A stretch of DNA of 64,000 nucleotides from Salinibacterium sp. ZJ450. Lineage in GTDB: Bacteria; Actinomycetota; Actinomycetes; Actinomycetales; Microbacteriaceae. The position numbers and the translations under genes were made by a program. The DNA lies in NCBI RefSeq assembly GCF_011751885.2, contig NZ_CP061771.1, forward strand, positions 2,790,001 through 2,854,000, given 5' to 3'. Below, piece after piece: positions 8,287 through 16,773 of the stretch. The first letter of the stretch is position 1. Each line of letters starts with the position of its first letter. The notes beneath the pieces are model-generated. The model was given only the letters and a program-made list of their open reading frames with translations, was not told the DNA's origin and made no database searches.

Positions 8287-8303
8287 CTCCATCGCGGCGA
8301 ATA

Positions 8304-8354
8304 TCTATGCAAAGTAATACACCAGTAAAATAGACGCTAAGGTTTACCGGTAAA
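8304..8354 (+). promoter_or_regulatory. Shared leader element A with 12-bp palindrome and 9-codon mini-ORF
   Basis: Twenty bases (8304-8323, TCTATGCAAAGTAATACACC) are identical to 16667-16686 upstream of the SDR operon, and similarity continues for about 65 bases. Within it 8343-8354 is the perfect palindrome TTTACCGGTAAA, a likely operator. A short frame ATG 8307 to TAG 8333 would encode MQSNTPVK; the second copy encodes MQSNTPAK and also ends in a stop. The element is much more AT-rich than its surroundings, as promoters here are. Confidence 0.65.
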
Positions 8355-8414
8355 GAAATTCTGGCATAGCGCTTCTCCTTCTGAGGCGCCGGCCTCGTAC
8401 CGATGGACCTTTTC

Positions 8415-9788
8415 ATGAGCCGTAGCGCTGCCGTTCCCCCGTCCCCTGACCGCGTCCGCCGGAATGCGATGGTTTCGAGTTACCTCGGCACCGCGGTCGA
8501 GATGTACGACTTTCTGCTGTACGGCACAGCCGCGAGCCTGGTCTTCCCGGTTCTCTTCTTCAAGGATCTGGATCCTGTCGCGGCATCCATCGCCTCATTC
8601 GCCACGCTCGCCGCTGGATACTTCGCGCGCCCGCTCGGCGGCATCCTCTTCGGCCACTTCGGCGACCGACTGGGCCGCAAGAAGATGCTGGTGATCACCC
8701 TGACGATCATGGGTGTCATCAGCTTCCTGATCGGCCTGCTGCCGACACACGACCAGGTCGGCGCGGCTGCACCGGTGATCCTCGTCAGCCTGCGGGTGAT
8801 TCAGGGCATTGCCGTCGGTGGCGAGTGGGCCGGAGCTGCGCTGATGAGCATGGAGCACGCGAAGCCCCAGGGCCGCGGGCTCGCCGCCAGCATGGTCGCC
8901 AGCGGCGGACCGGGTGGCGCGGTGTTGGCGACCCTCGTGCTGACCGCGTTCTCGGTGCTGCCCGAAGACCAGTTCCTGGCCTGGGGCTGGCGGGTGCCGT
9001 TCCTGATGAGCGCTGTCCTCGTCGTGATCGCCATGGTGATGCGCATGAAGGTGACAGAGTCGCCGGAGTTCGAAGCCGCGCAGAAGGCGGCACAGCAGTC
9101 GGACTCGGCGCACCGCGGAGTGCCGCTCGTCACAATCCTTACCCGCTACCCCAAGCAACTGCTGGCCGCGATCGGCGGCGGGCTCGCGCCGTTATTCCTG
9201 CAGTCACTGCTCGCCACGTTCGCCTTGAACTACGCCGTGACCGTCGGCCACGACCGCACCACCGCGCTCATGCTGGTGACAATCGCCAACTTCATCCACA
9301 TGTTCACCATCCCGGCGTTCGCGCTGCTGTCCGACCGCGTCGGCCGCAAGCCGGTCATGCTCACCGGTGTCGTGCTCGGCATTGTGCTGATCTGGCCGTT
9401 CTTCTCGCTCATCTCGGAGGGCTCAGGGTGGGCGTTGCTGCTCGCCTTCATCATCGGCAACCCGATCGTGCAGGGCTTGATGTACGGTCCGCTCGCCGCC
9501 TGGATCAGCGAAAAGTTCGGCACCGAAGCCCGCTACACGGGCGTCTCACTGAGCTACCAGATCTCAACCACCCTCGGCGCCGGCCTCGCCCCGCTGATAG
9601 CGGCGGCGTTGCTCGCGGCTGCAGGCGGCGGCACGAACACCTGGCTCATCGCGCTGTTCTTCACCGGACTCAGCGTGATCACGGGTATCGCGGTGCTTTC
9701 CGGTCGGGAGACGGCGAACGCCCCGCTGATCGGCACGACACCCGCACGTGCCGCGACCCCGGAACCCGCCCCAGAGCTCGTGCACTAA
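8415..9788 (+). CDS. MHS-family metabolite:proton symporter (MFS), copy 1
   Basis: A 457-residue, 12-helix major-facilitator transporter. TVEMYDFLLYGTAA-type first helix (here TAVEMYDFLLYG), FGHFGDRLGRKK in loop 2-3 and RVIQGIAVGGEWAGA are signatures of the metabolite:H+ symporter group, which carries aromatic and organic acids. I start at ATG 8415 because it aligns with the start of the paralogue at 15166; ATG 8403 is four codons upstream and neither has a strong ribosome site. It is nearly identical in sequence to the 15166 transporter. It converges on mhpD, so uptake of a phenylpropanoid-type acid is the natural inference. Confidence 0.88.
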   Translation: MSRSAAVPPSPDRVRRNAMVSSYLGTAVEMYDFLLYGTAASLVFPVLFFKDLDPVAASIASFATLAAGYFARPLGGILFGHFGDRLGRKKMLVITLTIMGVISFLIGLLPTHDQVGAAAPVILVSLRVIQGIAVGGEWAGAALMSMEHAKPQGRGLAASMVASGGPGGAVLATLVLTAFSVLPEDQFLAWGWRVPFLMSAVLVVIAMVMRMKVTESPEFEAAQKAAQQSDSAHRGVPLVTILTRYPKQLLAAIGGGLAPLFLQSLLATFALNYAVTVGHDRTTALMLVTIANFIHMFTIPAFALLSDRVGRKPVMLTGVVLGIVLIWPFFSLISEGSGWALLLAFIIGNPIVQGLMYGPLAAWISEKFGTEARYTGVSLSYQISTTLGAGLAPLIAAALLAAAGGGTNTWLIALFFTGLSVITGIAVLSGRETANAPLIGTTPARAATPEPAPELVH

Positions 9789-9855
9789 CCCCACTCGCCA
9801 GAACTTGCCTGTGCCCCACGCGGACATCCACGCGTTGCGGCGAAACTAGGAAGGA

Positions 9856-10641
9856 TCAGACGAACGACACGGAGAGTGCGCCGTGCACACCGAAGTCAGC
9901 GGTCACGTGTAGGCCTGGCTCGACGGGGGCGGCCGCCATGAACGCGCCCGGCAGCACAGTCTGCCCAGCCTTGAGGGTGACGCCCCGCTCCCCCAGCACG
10001 TTCGCCAGCCAGGCCAGCGGAGCCAACGGGTTACCCATCACGGCGGAGCCGAGCCCACTGTCCACCGCCACGCCGTCAAAGCGCAGCACGCACTCCACCT
10101 TGCCGAGCTCCTCCGTTGGAATATCCAGCGTCTCGCGGCCCACCACGATCGCGCCGCAGGAGGCGTTGTCGGCGATCGTGTCAACCAGTCCGATGTCCCA
10201 ATTCGCGATCCGGGAATCGATGATCTCGATCGCGGGATGCACGCTCGCGACCGCGGCCGCGGCGTCCTCGAGGCTGACGCCCGGCCCGGTCAGGTCGTGT
10301 GCCAGTACGAACGCGTACTCGGGCTCCACCTTGGGGGCGATGAACCTTGCCACCGGGATGGCGGCGCCGTCTCCGTAGACCATGTCGTCGAAGAAGTAAC
10401 CGAAGTCGGGAGAGTCGACGCCCAGCTGCTTCTGCATCGCCAGCGACGTGAGCCCGACCTTGCGTCCGACCAGCACCCGCCCGGCCGCCTGGTGCTCCTC
10501 CAGCTGCATCGACTGGATGGCATACGCGTCATCCACGCTCAGCCCATCGAAGCGGTGCGTCAGGCGGGGAACCGGCTGGCCGGTGCGGTCCGCCTCGAGC
10601 AGCTCGCGGGCGATCAGGGCGTTTCGAGTCGTGGTCGTCAT
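9856..10641 (-). CDS. mhpD: 2-hydroxypenta-2,4-dienoate (2-keto-4-pentenoate) hydratase
   Basis: A 261-residue enzyme of the FAH-fold hydratase/decarboxylase family. It adds water to 2-hydroxypenta-2,4-dienoate to give 4-hydroxy-2-oxovalerate, after MhpC hydrolysis. The family motifs are VGRKVGLTSLAMQKQLGVD (about 59-77), PEYAFVLAHDL (about 108-118) and the acidic EIIDSRIANW (about 139-148). The ATG overlaps the mhpB stop by four bases (ATGA), so the genes are coupled. It is last in the mhpA-C-B-D operon. The next enzymes (aldolase MhpE, acetaldehyde dehydrogenase MhpF) are not seen in the window. Confidence 0.9.
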   Translation of the reverse strand: MTTTTRNALIARELLEADRTGQPVPRLTHRFDGLSVDDAYAIQSMQLEEHQAAGRVLVGRKVGLTSLAMQKQLGVDSPDFGYFFDDMVYGDGAAIPVARFIAPKVEPEYAFVLAHDLTGPGVSLEDAAAAVASVHPAIEIIDSRIANWDIGLVDTIADNASCGAIVVGRETLDIPTEELGKVECVLRFDGVAVDSGLGSAVMGNPLAPLAWLANVLGERGVTLKAGQTVLPGAFMAAAPVEPGLHVTADFGVHGALSVSFV

Positions 10642-11588
10642 GAGTTCAGTGTTGCGTAGGTGACGCCGAAGCCGGCGATGTACTCCGGGATCGGCTTGTA
10701 GAACGAGTAGTCGACCGTGTAGTCACCGACGGCGCCGAGGGCGGCGTAGGCGGCGATCCAGGTGCGCACCTCGTGTGAGGAGTTGCCGGCGACCTCGCTC
10801 ATCCAGTCCGGGGACCAGGCATCGAGCGGGGTCAGGTCGCCGGAGGCGAGGATGCGCATCAGTTCCTGGTCCCATTCCGGGGCCAGCGGCTTCACCACGT
10901 TGATCCCGGCGGCGAAGTCTCGCGCCGCGTTGATCACCCGCTGCTGCCTCGCGTCGCGGGCCTCCGGGGTGAGGTGCCGGCCGCCGCCGAGCAGCGCCTC
11001 GCGCACCTCGGGGGTTGCGGTCGCGATCTGCGGCACCGGCGGCTCGTGCGAGAGCCCGCCGGAGCCGATCAGCAGCACCTTCTTGTCGGCCAGTTCGGTG
11101 CTGGCGAACCGTCCGATTAGCTCGCCGAGCTGCCGGATCCGCTTCAGCGGGGCGAATGGCGGCGCGACCGAGTTGATGAAGATCGGCAGCATCGGCTTCG
11201 CGGTGAAATCACCGTAGATGATCTCCATCGGCTGGACCGCGCCGTGGTCGACCTCCATCCGCAGCGACACGGTCATGTCGATGCCGTGCTCCATCAGGTA
11301 CTCGGTGAGTGCCCGGGCGGTGTCGGTGGGCACGTCCAGCGGGCCTGCCTGGGTGCCGAAGTCGCCGACGCCGACCGCCTCATAGCCGATGCAGAACGGC
11401 GGCATGATGTCGTAGAAGAACCCGTTGTAATGGTCCGGGCCGATGTTGATCACCAGATCCGGGTCGTACTCGCGCACGAACGAGCGGACCTGGTCGAAGG
11501 CCGCCTCGACCGCCGCTTTCACGTCGGCGGGCGGGTCGACGTACTCCAGCAGGGGGCTGTGCGACATGGTCACTAGTGCGAGCGTCAT
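10638..11588 (-). CDS. mhpB: 2,3-dihydroxyphenylpropionate 1,2-dioxygenase (extradiol, LigB type)
   Basis: A 316-residue ferrous iron ring-cleavage dioxygenase of the LigB superfamily, the usual length for MhpB. It opens 2,3-dihydroxyphenylpropionate (or dihydroxycinnamate) next to the hydroxyls. Iron and catalytic histidines are in SHSPLLEY (9-16), GPDHYNGFFYD (about 51-61) and MEVDHGAVQPM (about 112-122); FINSVAPPFAPLKR follows. AGAGGAC precedes the ATG. It lies 30 bp after mhpC and overlaps mhpD. Fully consistent with the mhp pathway. Confidence 0.92.
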   Translation of the reverse strand: MTLALVTMSHSPLLEYVDPPADVKAAVEAAFDQVRSFVREYDPDLVINIGPDHYNGFFYDIMPPFCIGYEAVGVGDFGTQAGPLDVPTDTARALTEYLMEHGIDMTVSLRMEVDHGAVQPMEIIYGDFTAKPMLPIFINSVAPPFAPLKRIRQLGELIGRFASTELADKKVLLIGSGGLSHEPPVPQIATATPEVREALLGGGRHLTPEARDARQQRVINAARDFAAGINVVKPLAPEWDQELMRILASGDLTPLDAWSPDWMSEVAGNSSHEVRTWIAAYAALGAVGDYTVDYSFYKPIPEYIAGFGVTYATLNS

Positions 11589-11618
11589 TGCTTCTGTCCT
11601 CTTCTTTCGGGATGCCGG

Positions 11619-12485
11619 TCAGTTGCGGTTCAGCAGGAAGTCCAGGTGGATCTGGTCGAAGATCTCGGTCTGCTCGTACTGCGGCCAGTGCCCGGCGTTC
11701 TCGATCACCGCTAGGGACCCGTTCGGGATCAGCCCCGCTATCCGGCGGCCCTCATCGACCGGGCCGGACGGGTCCTTGGTGGTCCAGATCACCAGCGCTT
11801 CCGCCTGGATGGCGCGCAGGTCATCGTCGGAGAGCATGTTGCGCTTCCGGGTTTCGAGGTCCTGCAGCGCCATGTTCATCTGGCACGCCATCGGCCAGTC
11901 CGGCTGCTGGAAGATCGCCTGCCGGGTCTTGATCAGGTCATCGGTGACCATGGTCGGGTCGGCCATCAACCATTCCAGCCGGGTCTTGACCCGCGCCCAG
12001 GATGGGTCGTTCGCCGCCTCGGTGGACAGGGTGTAGAGCCGCTCCATCACCTGCGGGTTCGCCATGGTGCCGCCCATGGTGTTCAGCGCGATCCGCTCCA
12101 CCCGCTCCGGGTACAGCTGCGCCAGCTTCGCGGTCACCCAGCCGCCGAGCGACTCGCCGCTGAAGTACGCCTTTTCAACGCCGATGGCGTCCATGAAGGT
12201 CAGCACCTGGTCGATATAGTGCTTGATCTCCAACGGATGCTCCGGCTTCGACGAGTACCCGTGCCCGATGAAATCGATCGCCCACGCCGAGAAATGCTCC
12301 CCGTGCGAACGCAGGTTCCGGGCATACGCCTCCGCGTGCCCGGTGATGCCATGCAGCATCAGCAGGGTCGGCTTCGACGTGTCGCCGGTATGCAGGTAGC
12401 GGGTGCGGTAGCCGGCATGCTCGATGAACCCCTGGCTGAACGACACCTCAGCCAGATCAGACCAAACACTCGTGAACTCACGCAT
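11619..12485 (-). CDS. mhpC: 2-hydroxy-6-oxonona-2,4-diene-1,9-dioate hydrolase (alpha/beta hydrolase)
   Basis: A 288-residue C-C bond hydrolase. The nucleophile elbow is FSGESLGGWV (about 107-116), an acid lies in WTTKDPSGPV and the catalytic histidine in ENAGHWPQYE near the C-terminus; YLHTGDTSKPTLLMLHGITG holds the oxyanion-hole region. It cleaves the ring-fission product to succinate (or fumarate) and 2-hydroxypentadienoate. Its ATG overlaps the 3' end of mhpA by eight bases, indicating one transcript. Confidence 0.9.
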   Translation of the reverse strand: MREFTSVWSDLAEVSFSQGFIEHAGYRTRYLHTGDTSKPTLLMLHGITGHAEAYARNLRSHGEHFSAWAIDFIGHGYSSKPEHPLEIKHYIDQVLTFMDAIGVEKAYFSGESLGGWVTAKLAQLYPERVERIALNTMGGTMANPQVMERLYTLSTEAANDPSWARVKTRLEWLMADPTMVTDDLIKTRQAIFQQPDWPMACQMNMALQDLETRKRNMLSDDDLRAIQAEALVIWTTKDPSGPVDEGRRIAGLIPNGSLAVIENAGHWPQYEQTEIFDQIHLDFLLNRN

Positions 12486-14241
12486 TGACAGCTTCTTTCT
12501 TCGTGGTCTTGTTCGTGCTCTGAACCGGTTGGACCAGCACGGGTGAGATGGATGCCGGGGTCAGATGCACGGCCGCGGCAAGGGCAGCGACGGTTGCAGA
12601 GGCGTCTTCGATCAGGCAGGCGGCGGCCACGAAACGGTCGGGCCGCAGGAACAGTACCGGTGTCGGGCGCTGGTCGAACCAGAGCTTGAGCTTGCCGGTG
12701 ACGTCACCGATAACCGCGGTGTCGACTCCGGCACTGCCGCCGAGGTCCGGTTCGTGACCGAGCTGGGTCATCGGCAGCACGCAGACCACCTTCGCGCCCA
12801 TCCGGCGGAGTGTGTCGAGTGCGGCCCGGTCGAAGGCTTGCCCCGTGCTGCCGGCCCAGATGAGCACGCTCCACCAATCGCCGGTCACCTCGTCGAGGAG
12901 CACCTGCTTACCGTCGGGTGTCTGGACCAGCGGCTGGATGAACTGGGTGCCGACCGGCGAGACTGTGGTGTTCGCCGAGCGGAATGCGGTGTGATCACGG
13001 TTGAGTTCGGCCGACGAGCGGCCCGGCGTGAAATCGCTCGCGTCGACGACGACCCCGCGGGTGTAGCGCGGCATCGGCTTGTACTTCATCTGGGCGAAGT
13101 AGTCCTTGACCGAGGGGAACAGGTTGAGCACCGCCGAGGCGGCGTCACGGGCTCCGGCAACCAGCCGGTTAGTGGGCTTGATCATCTTCCCGAATGAAGT
13201 CGACAGGTCGATCATCGCCTTGGCGTGAGCGTGACGCTCCTGGTCGTAGCTGTCGAGCATGCCGTCCGAGCTCAAGCCCTTGACCACCGAGGCGAGCTTC
13301 CAGGCGAGGTTCGTGGCATCCCTCACTCCGGAGTTATAGCCCTGTCCCTGCCAGACCGGCATGAGGTGGGCAGCGTCGCCGGCGAGGAAGATGTTGCCGC
13401 TGCGGAAGTTGCCGGCGATGCGCGAGTGGTGGGTGTACACACGCTTGCGAATGAAGTTCAGGCCGCTCGGGTTGGTGACGTGCGGGGCGAGCAGGGAGTT
13501 GACGAATGCCTCGTCCTCGACCAGTTCGTCTGGTTCGTGGTCGAACAGCATGAACTCAAAGCGGCGAACCGCGTGAGGCAGCCCGATCGACACATAGGGG
13601 CGACGCGGGTCTGCGCCGAGGAAGACGTTCGGCGTGCCGAGCGGGTCGTCGTTGCAGTCGACAACCAGCCATCGGGTTGACGGCGACTGTCCCTTGAAGC
13701 TGGTGCCGATGTGGTGGCGGGTGAGGCTCTTTCCTCCATCCGCGCCGACGACGAATCGTGCGCGCAGGGTGGTGGTGCCGCTGTCGGTGTTCGCAGTGAC
13801 CATGACGTGGTCACCGCGGTCGTCGAGGGTTTCGACGGTGTGGCCGAAGCGAACGTCGATGTGCTCGTATCGAGCGAGACCCTCGTAGAGAGCGCGGTCC
13901 ACCAGTGGCTGCAGGAACCCGTTCCTCCGCGACCAGCCGAACTCGTCGGTGCCCGGACGGATCTCGACCATCACGCGGCCACGCCCGTTGACCATCCGCA
14001 TCACGTGCTGAGGGGTCGTGTGCGGCAGCACGGCGTCGGTCAGCTTCATGGCCTGCATCGACCGGAGGGACTCGTCATCCAGACCGACGCCGCGAGGGAA
14101 ATCGATCAGCGTATCGCGGGCTTCCAACAGGGTCGCGCGCACCCCGTAGCGGCCGAGCAGGTTGGCGAGGCTCAGCCCTGCTGGCCCGGCACCGATGATT
14201 GCGACATCGGTGCTCAGTTGGGGGGAAGAAACATTGGTCAC
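12478..14241 (-). CDS. mhpA: 3-(3-hydroxyphenyl)propionate / 3-hydroxycinnamate hydroxylase
   Basis: A 587-residue class A flavin monooxygenase that ortho-hydroxylates 3-hydroxyphenylpropionate with NADH and oxygen. The FAD dinucleotide motif is IIGAGPAGLSLANLL (16-30), the DG motif VGADGGKSLTRH near 165, and the GD motif FLAGDAAHLMPVWQGQG near 290. A thioredoxin-like C-domain follows. GTG 14241 is preceded by AGGAG at six bases. It is first of four coupled genes; a 13-10-13 inverted repeat immediately upstream (14257-14292) is the probable IclR operator. Confidence 0.92.
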   Translation of the reverse strand: MTNVSSPQLSTDVAIIGAGPAGLSLANLLGRYGVRATLLEARDTLIDFPRGVGLDDESLRSMQAMKLTDAVLPHTTPQHVMRMVNGRGRVMVEIRPGTDEFGWSRRNGFLQPLVDRALYEGLARYEHIDVRFGHTVETLDDRGDHVMVTANTDSGTTTLRARFVVGADGGKSLTRHHIGTSFKGQSPSTRWLVVDCNDDPLGTPNVFLGADPRRPYVSIGLPHAVRRFEFMLFDHEPDELVEDEAFVNSLLAPHVTNPSGLNFIRKRVYTHHSRIAGNFRSGNIFLAGDAAHLMPVWQGQGYNSGVRDATNLAWKLASVVKGLSSDGMLDSYDQERHAHAKAMIDLSTSFGKMIKPTNRLVAGARDAASAVLNLFPSVKDYFAQMKYKPMPRYTRGVVVDASDFTPGRSSAELNRDHTAFRSANTTVSPVGTQFIQPLVQTPDGKQVLLDEVTGDWWSVLIWAGSTGQAFDRAALDTLRRMGAKVVCVLPMTQLGHEPDLGGSAGVDTAVIGDVTGKLKLWFDQRPTPVLFLRPDRFVAAACLIEDASATVAALAAAVHLTPASISPVLVQPVQSTNKTTKKEAVNA

Positions 14242-14256
14242 CGTTGACTCCTAGCT

Positions 14257-14292
14257 GTTCACATAACGCTCGTCTGCGTGCGTTATGTGTAC
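14257..14292. promoter_or_regulatory. Probable IclR operator upstream of mhpA (13-10-13 inverted repeat)
   Basis: Arms GTTCACATAACGC and GCGTTATGTGTAC are complementary at 12 of 13 positions with a 10-bp spacer. The same architecture and half-site recur at 15085-15120. It lies 15 bp upstream of the mhpA start, between the regulator gene and the operon. Confidence 0.75.
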
Positions 14293-14337
14293 AAGACGAT
14301 GACATGGTTCGACCCCGCTGTCAACCGCGGGATCTGA

Positions 14338-15033
14338 TCAGCTGTTGGCGGCGCTGATCTCGCGTGCGGCAACGATCATCCGGTCCACCGCTCCGTCGAC
14401 AACGTCTTCGCGGTAGGTGATGAGGTTGAGGCAGGCAGTGAGACCGAGGGCCGGGCAGGGCACGGCCAAGCCGTGGGCTCCCGGCTCGACTTCGCCAAAA
14501 GTGCGCGCGTATCCGAGTTCGCGGGCCCGCCGCACCGGTTCCGGATCGCTCGCGATCGGTGGGAACTGCGCGCGGATCGCGTGTCCCGCGGCGCCCCGGT
14601 CGAGCGGGTGCCTGCTGCCCTCGGCGAACGCAATGTGGTAGCGGGCGCCCTGCGGTTCGACGACGGCGATGGCGACGGCCTCGTTGCCCTCCGGCACCAG
14701 CAGCGACACGGTTGACGCGAGCTCATTGGCCAGGTCGCGCATGATGGGCACTGCCGTTTCGCGCAGCGCCAGATAGGCGCCGGCGGAGAGCTTCAGGAGG
14801 CCAGCGGCACCGCGATAGCGCCCATCCTTGCCCTTCGCGATCAGATTCGCCTCGGCCAGCGTGGAAAGAATGCGATACGAGATCGTGCGGTGGACGCCGA
14901 GCAGGTCGGCTACTTCCTGAGTGGAGAGGCCAACGCCCGACTCCGCCACATGCTGAAGGGCGAGGATGCCACGGGCGAGCGTCTGCGCTCCGCCCGGGCC
15001 GGCGTTCGCAGCCTTCTCGATAGTCATGAGCAC
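14338..15033 (-). CDS. IclR-family regulator of the mhp cluster
   Basis: A 231-residue regulator. The N-terminal winged helix reads LSTQEVADLLGVHRTISYRILSTLAEANLI (shown in two parts: LSTQEVADLLGV, then HRTISYRILSTL). The C-terminal IclR effector domain begins near 85 (AVPIMRDLANEL) and contains HPLDRGAAGHAI. It is divergent from transporter copy 2 and upstream of mhpA on the same strand. Paired inverted repeats on both sides of the gene suggest it controls mhpA-D, the transporter and itself. The effector is probably a hydroxyphenylpropionate-type acid, as for MhpR. Confidence 0.88.
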   Translation of the reverse strand: MLMTIEKAANAGPGGAQTLARGILALQHVAESGVGLSTQEVADLLGVHRTISYRILSTLAEANLIAKGKDGRYRGAAGLLKLSAGAYLALRETAVPIMRDLANELASTVSLLVPEGNEAVAIAVVEPQGARYHIAFAEGSRHPLDRGAAGHAIRAQFPPIASDPEPVRRARELGYARTFGEVEPGAHGLAVPCPALGLTACLNLITYREDVVDGAVDRMIVAAREISAANS

Positions 15034-15084
15034 ACGCTACCGCGACCCGAACTTGACAACCGCCACGTCAACCCTGATTCTGTA

Positions 15085-15120
15085 TTTCACTATCCGCACG
15101 TATTCGTGCGATATGTGCAC
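15085..15120. promoter_or_regulatory. Second 13-10-13 element between iclR and transporter
   Basis: The right half GCGATATGTGCAC matches the mhpA operator half-site GCGTTATGTGTAC at 11 of 13 positions. The left half TTTCACTATCCGC matches GTTCACATAACGC at 8 of 13. The spacer is again 10 bp. It sits in the divergent promoter region. Confidence 0.6.
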
Positions 15121-15165
15121 AGCCCTCCGCCTCTAAGGCGCGGCCTCGAAAACAATGGAGTTTCA

Positions 15166-16530
15166 ATGAGCCGAAGCACTACCCTTTCCACACCCACCGA
15201 CCGCGCCCGTCGGCGCGCGATGGTGTCAAGCTACCTCGGCACCACGGTCGAGATGTACGACTTCCTGCTGTACGGCACGGCCGCGAGCCTGGTCTTCCCC
15301 GTTCTCTTCTTCAAGGATCTGGATCCAGTCGCGGCATCCATCGCCTCGTTTGCGACGCTCGCCGCGGGCTATGTCGCGCGCCCGCTCGGCGGCATCCTCT
15401 TCGGCCACTTCGGTGACCGGCTGGGCCGCAAGAAGATGCTGGTGATCACGCTGACGATCATGGGGGTCATCAGCTTCGCCATCGGTCTGCTGCCGACGCA
15501 CGACCAGATCGGCGCCGCCGCGCCGGTCATCCTGGTCACGCTGCGCGTGATCCAGGGCATTGCCGTGGGAGGGGAGTGGGCAGGAGCGGCCCTCATGAGC
15601 ATGGAGCACGCAAAGCCGCAGGGACGCGGCTTTGCTGCCAGCATGGTCGCCTCCGGCGGCCCGGGCGGCGCCGTGCTGGCGACGCTCGTGCTCACCGCGT
15701 TCTCCACCCTGCCCGAAGCCGACTTCCTGGCCTGGGGCTGGCGGGTTCCATTCCTGATGAGCGCGATCCTCGTCGTCATCGCCATGATCATGCGACTGAA
15801 GGTGACCGAGACGCCCGAGTTCGAAGCGGCGCGAAAGGCCGCCCCGACGCACCGCGCGGTGCCGCTCGTCACGATCTTCACCCGCTACCCCAAGCAACTG
15901 CTGACCGCGATCGGCGGCGGTCTCGCGCCGTTGTTCATGCAGTCGCTGCTGGCGACCTTCGCGCTGAACTACGCCGTCGGTGTCGGCCACGACCGGACGA
16001 CCGCACTCGTGCTGGTGACGATTGCCAACTTCGTCCACATGTTCACCATTCCAGCGTTCGCCCTCCTCTCTGACCGCGTCGGGCGCAAGCCGGTGATGCT
16101 CACCGGTGTGGTGCTCGGCATCGTGCTGATTTGGCCGTTCTTTTCACTGATCACCGAGGGCTCCTCGTGGGCCCTGTTGCTCGCGTTCATCATCGGCAAC
16201 CCGATCGTGCAGGGCCTGATGTACGGTCCGCTGGCCGCGTGGATCAGCGAGAAGTTCGGCACCGAGGCTCGCTACACGGGTGTCTCGCTGAGCTATCAGA
16301 TCGCGACGACCCTGGGTGCCGGCCTCGCCCCGCTGATCGCCGCGGCGCTGCTTGCCGCAGGAGGCGGGGGCACGAACACCGGGCTGATCGCGCTCTTCTT
16401 TACCGGACTGTGCGTGATCACCGGTATCGCGGTGCTCGTCAGTCGGGAGACGGCCAAAGCTCCACTCATCGGTGCCACGCCCGAGCGCGACACCAACGTC
16501 GAGCCCAGCGAGGCCCAGCTGGTGCACTGA
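15166..16530 (+). CDS. MHS-family metabolite:proton symporter (MFS), copy 2
   Basis: A 454-residue, 12-helix transporter nearly identical to copy 1 at 8415: the same TVEMYDFLLYG, FGHFGDRLGRKK and GIAVGGEWAGA motifs, with differences mainly in the N-terminus, the loop after ETPEF and the C-tail. ATGGAG seven bases before ATG 15166 fixes the start; in-frame codons upstream are antisense to the IclR gene. Divergent expression with the IclR regulator and the shared operator point to uptake of the mhp substrate. A large hairpin follows the stop. Confidence 0.9.
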   Translation: MSRSTTLSTPTDRARRRAMVSSYLGTTVEMYDFLLYGTAASLVFPVLFFKDLDPVAASIASFATLAAGYVARPLGGILFGHFGDRLGRKKMLVITLTIMGVISFAIGLLPTHDQIGAAAPVILVTLRVIQGIAVGGEWAGAALMSMEHAKPQGRGFAASMVASGGPGGAVLATLVLTAFSTLPEADFLAWGWRVPFLMSAILVVIAMIMRLKVTETPEFEAARKAAPTHRAVPLVTIFTRYPKQLLTAIGGGLAPLFMQSLLATFALNYAVGVGHDRTTALVLVTIANFVHMFTIPAFALLSDRVGRKPVMLTGVVLGIVLIWPFFSLITEGSSWALLLAFIIGNPIVQGLMYGPLAAWISEKFGTEARYTGVSLSYQIATTLGAGLAPLIAAALLAAGGGGTNTGLIALFFTGLCVITGIAVLVSRETAKAPLIGATPERDTNVEPSEAQLVH

Positions 16531-16545
16531 CGCGCCGTGCCTGCA

Positions 16546-16627
16546 TAGCTCGGGCGGAGACAGTCGGCTCGGGAGGACGTTTTCAGCAGGAAACGGCCTC
16601 CCGAGCGGCCGTTCTCCGCCCGAGCTA
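16546..16627. terminator. Large nested inverted repeat after transporter copy 2
   Basis: Outer arms TAGCTCGGGCGGAGA (16546-16560) and TCTCCGCCCGAGCTA (16613-16627) are perfectly complementary over 15 bp. Inside lies a second imperfect stem, GGCTCGGGAGG paired with CCTCCCGAGC. It probably ends transcription of the transporter; a repeat element is possible. The remaining 16628-16773 holds the leader element A' of the next operon. Confidence 0.75.
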
Positions 16628-16666
16628 CGAGCTACTCGCCTCCACCAAAACGGGTCGCCAAAGATT

Positions 16667-16718
16667 TCTATGCAAAGTAATACACCGGCGAAATAAGTGT
16701 TATGGTTTTCCGGTAAAA
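16667..16718 (+). promoter_or_regulatory. Shared leader element A' upstream of SDR operon
   Basis: Copy of the 8304 element: 20 identical bases, then a near-palindrome TTTTCCGGTAAA at 16706-16717 in place of TTTACCGGTAAA. A mini-frame ATG 16670 to TAA 16696 encodes MQSNTPAK. The same regulator probably acts on both sites; the MarR protein encoded at 19906 or the IclR at 14338 are candidates. Confidence 0.6.
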
Positions 16719-16773
16719 GAAATTCCGGCCTTCGCAGGGTTACCTCCCAGGCCAAACAATTAGAGGAGACCAC

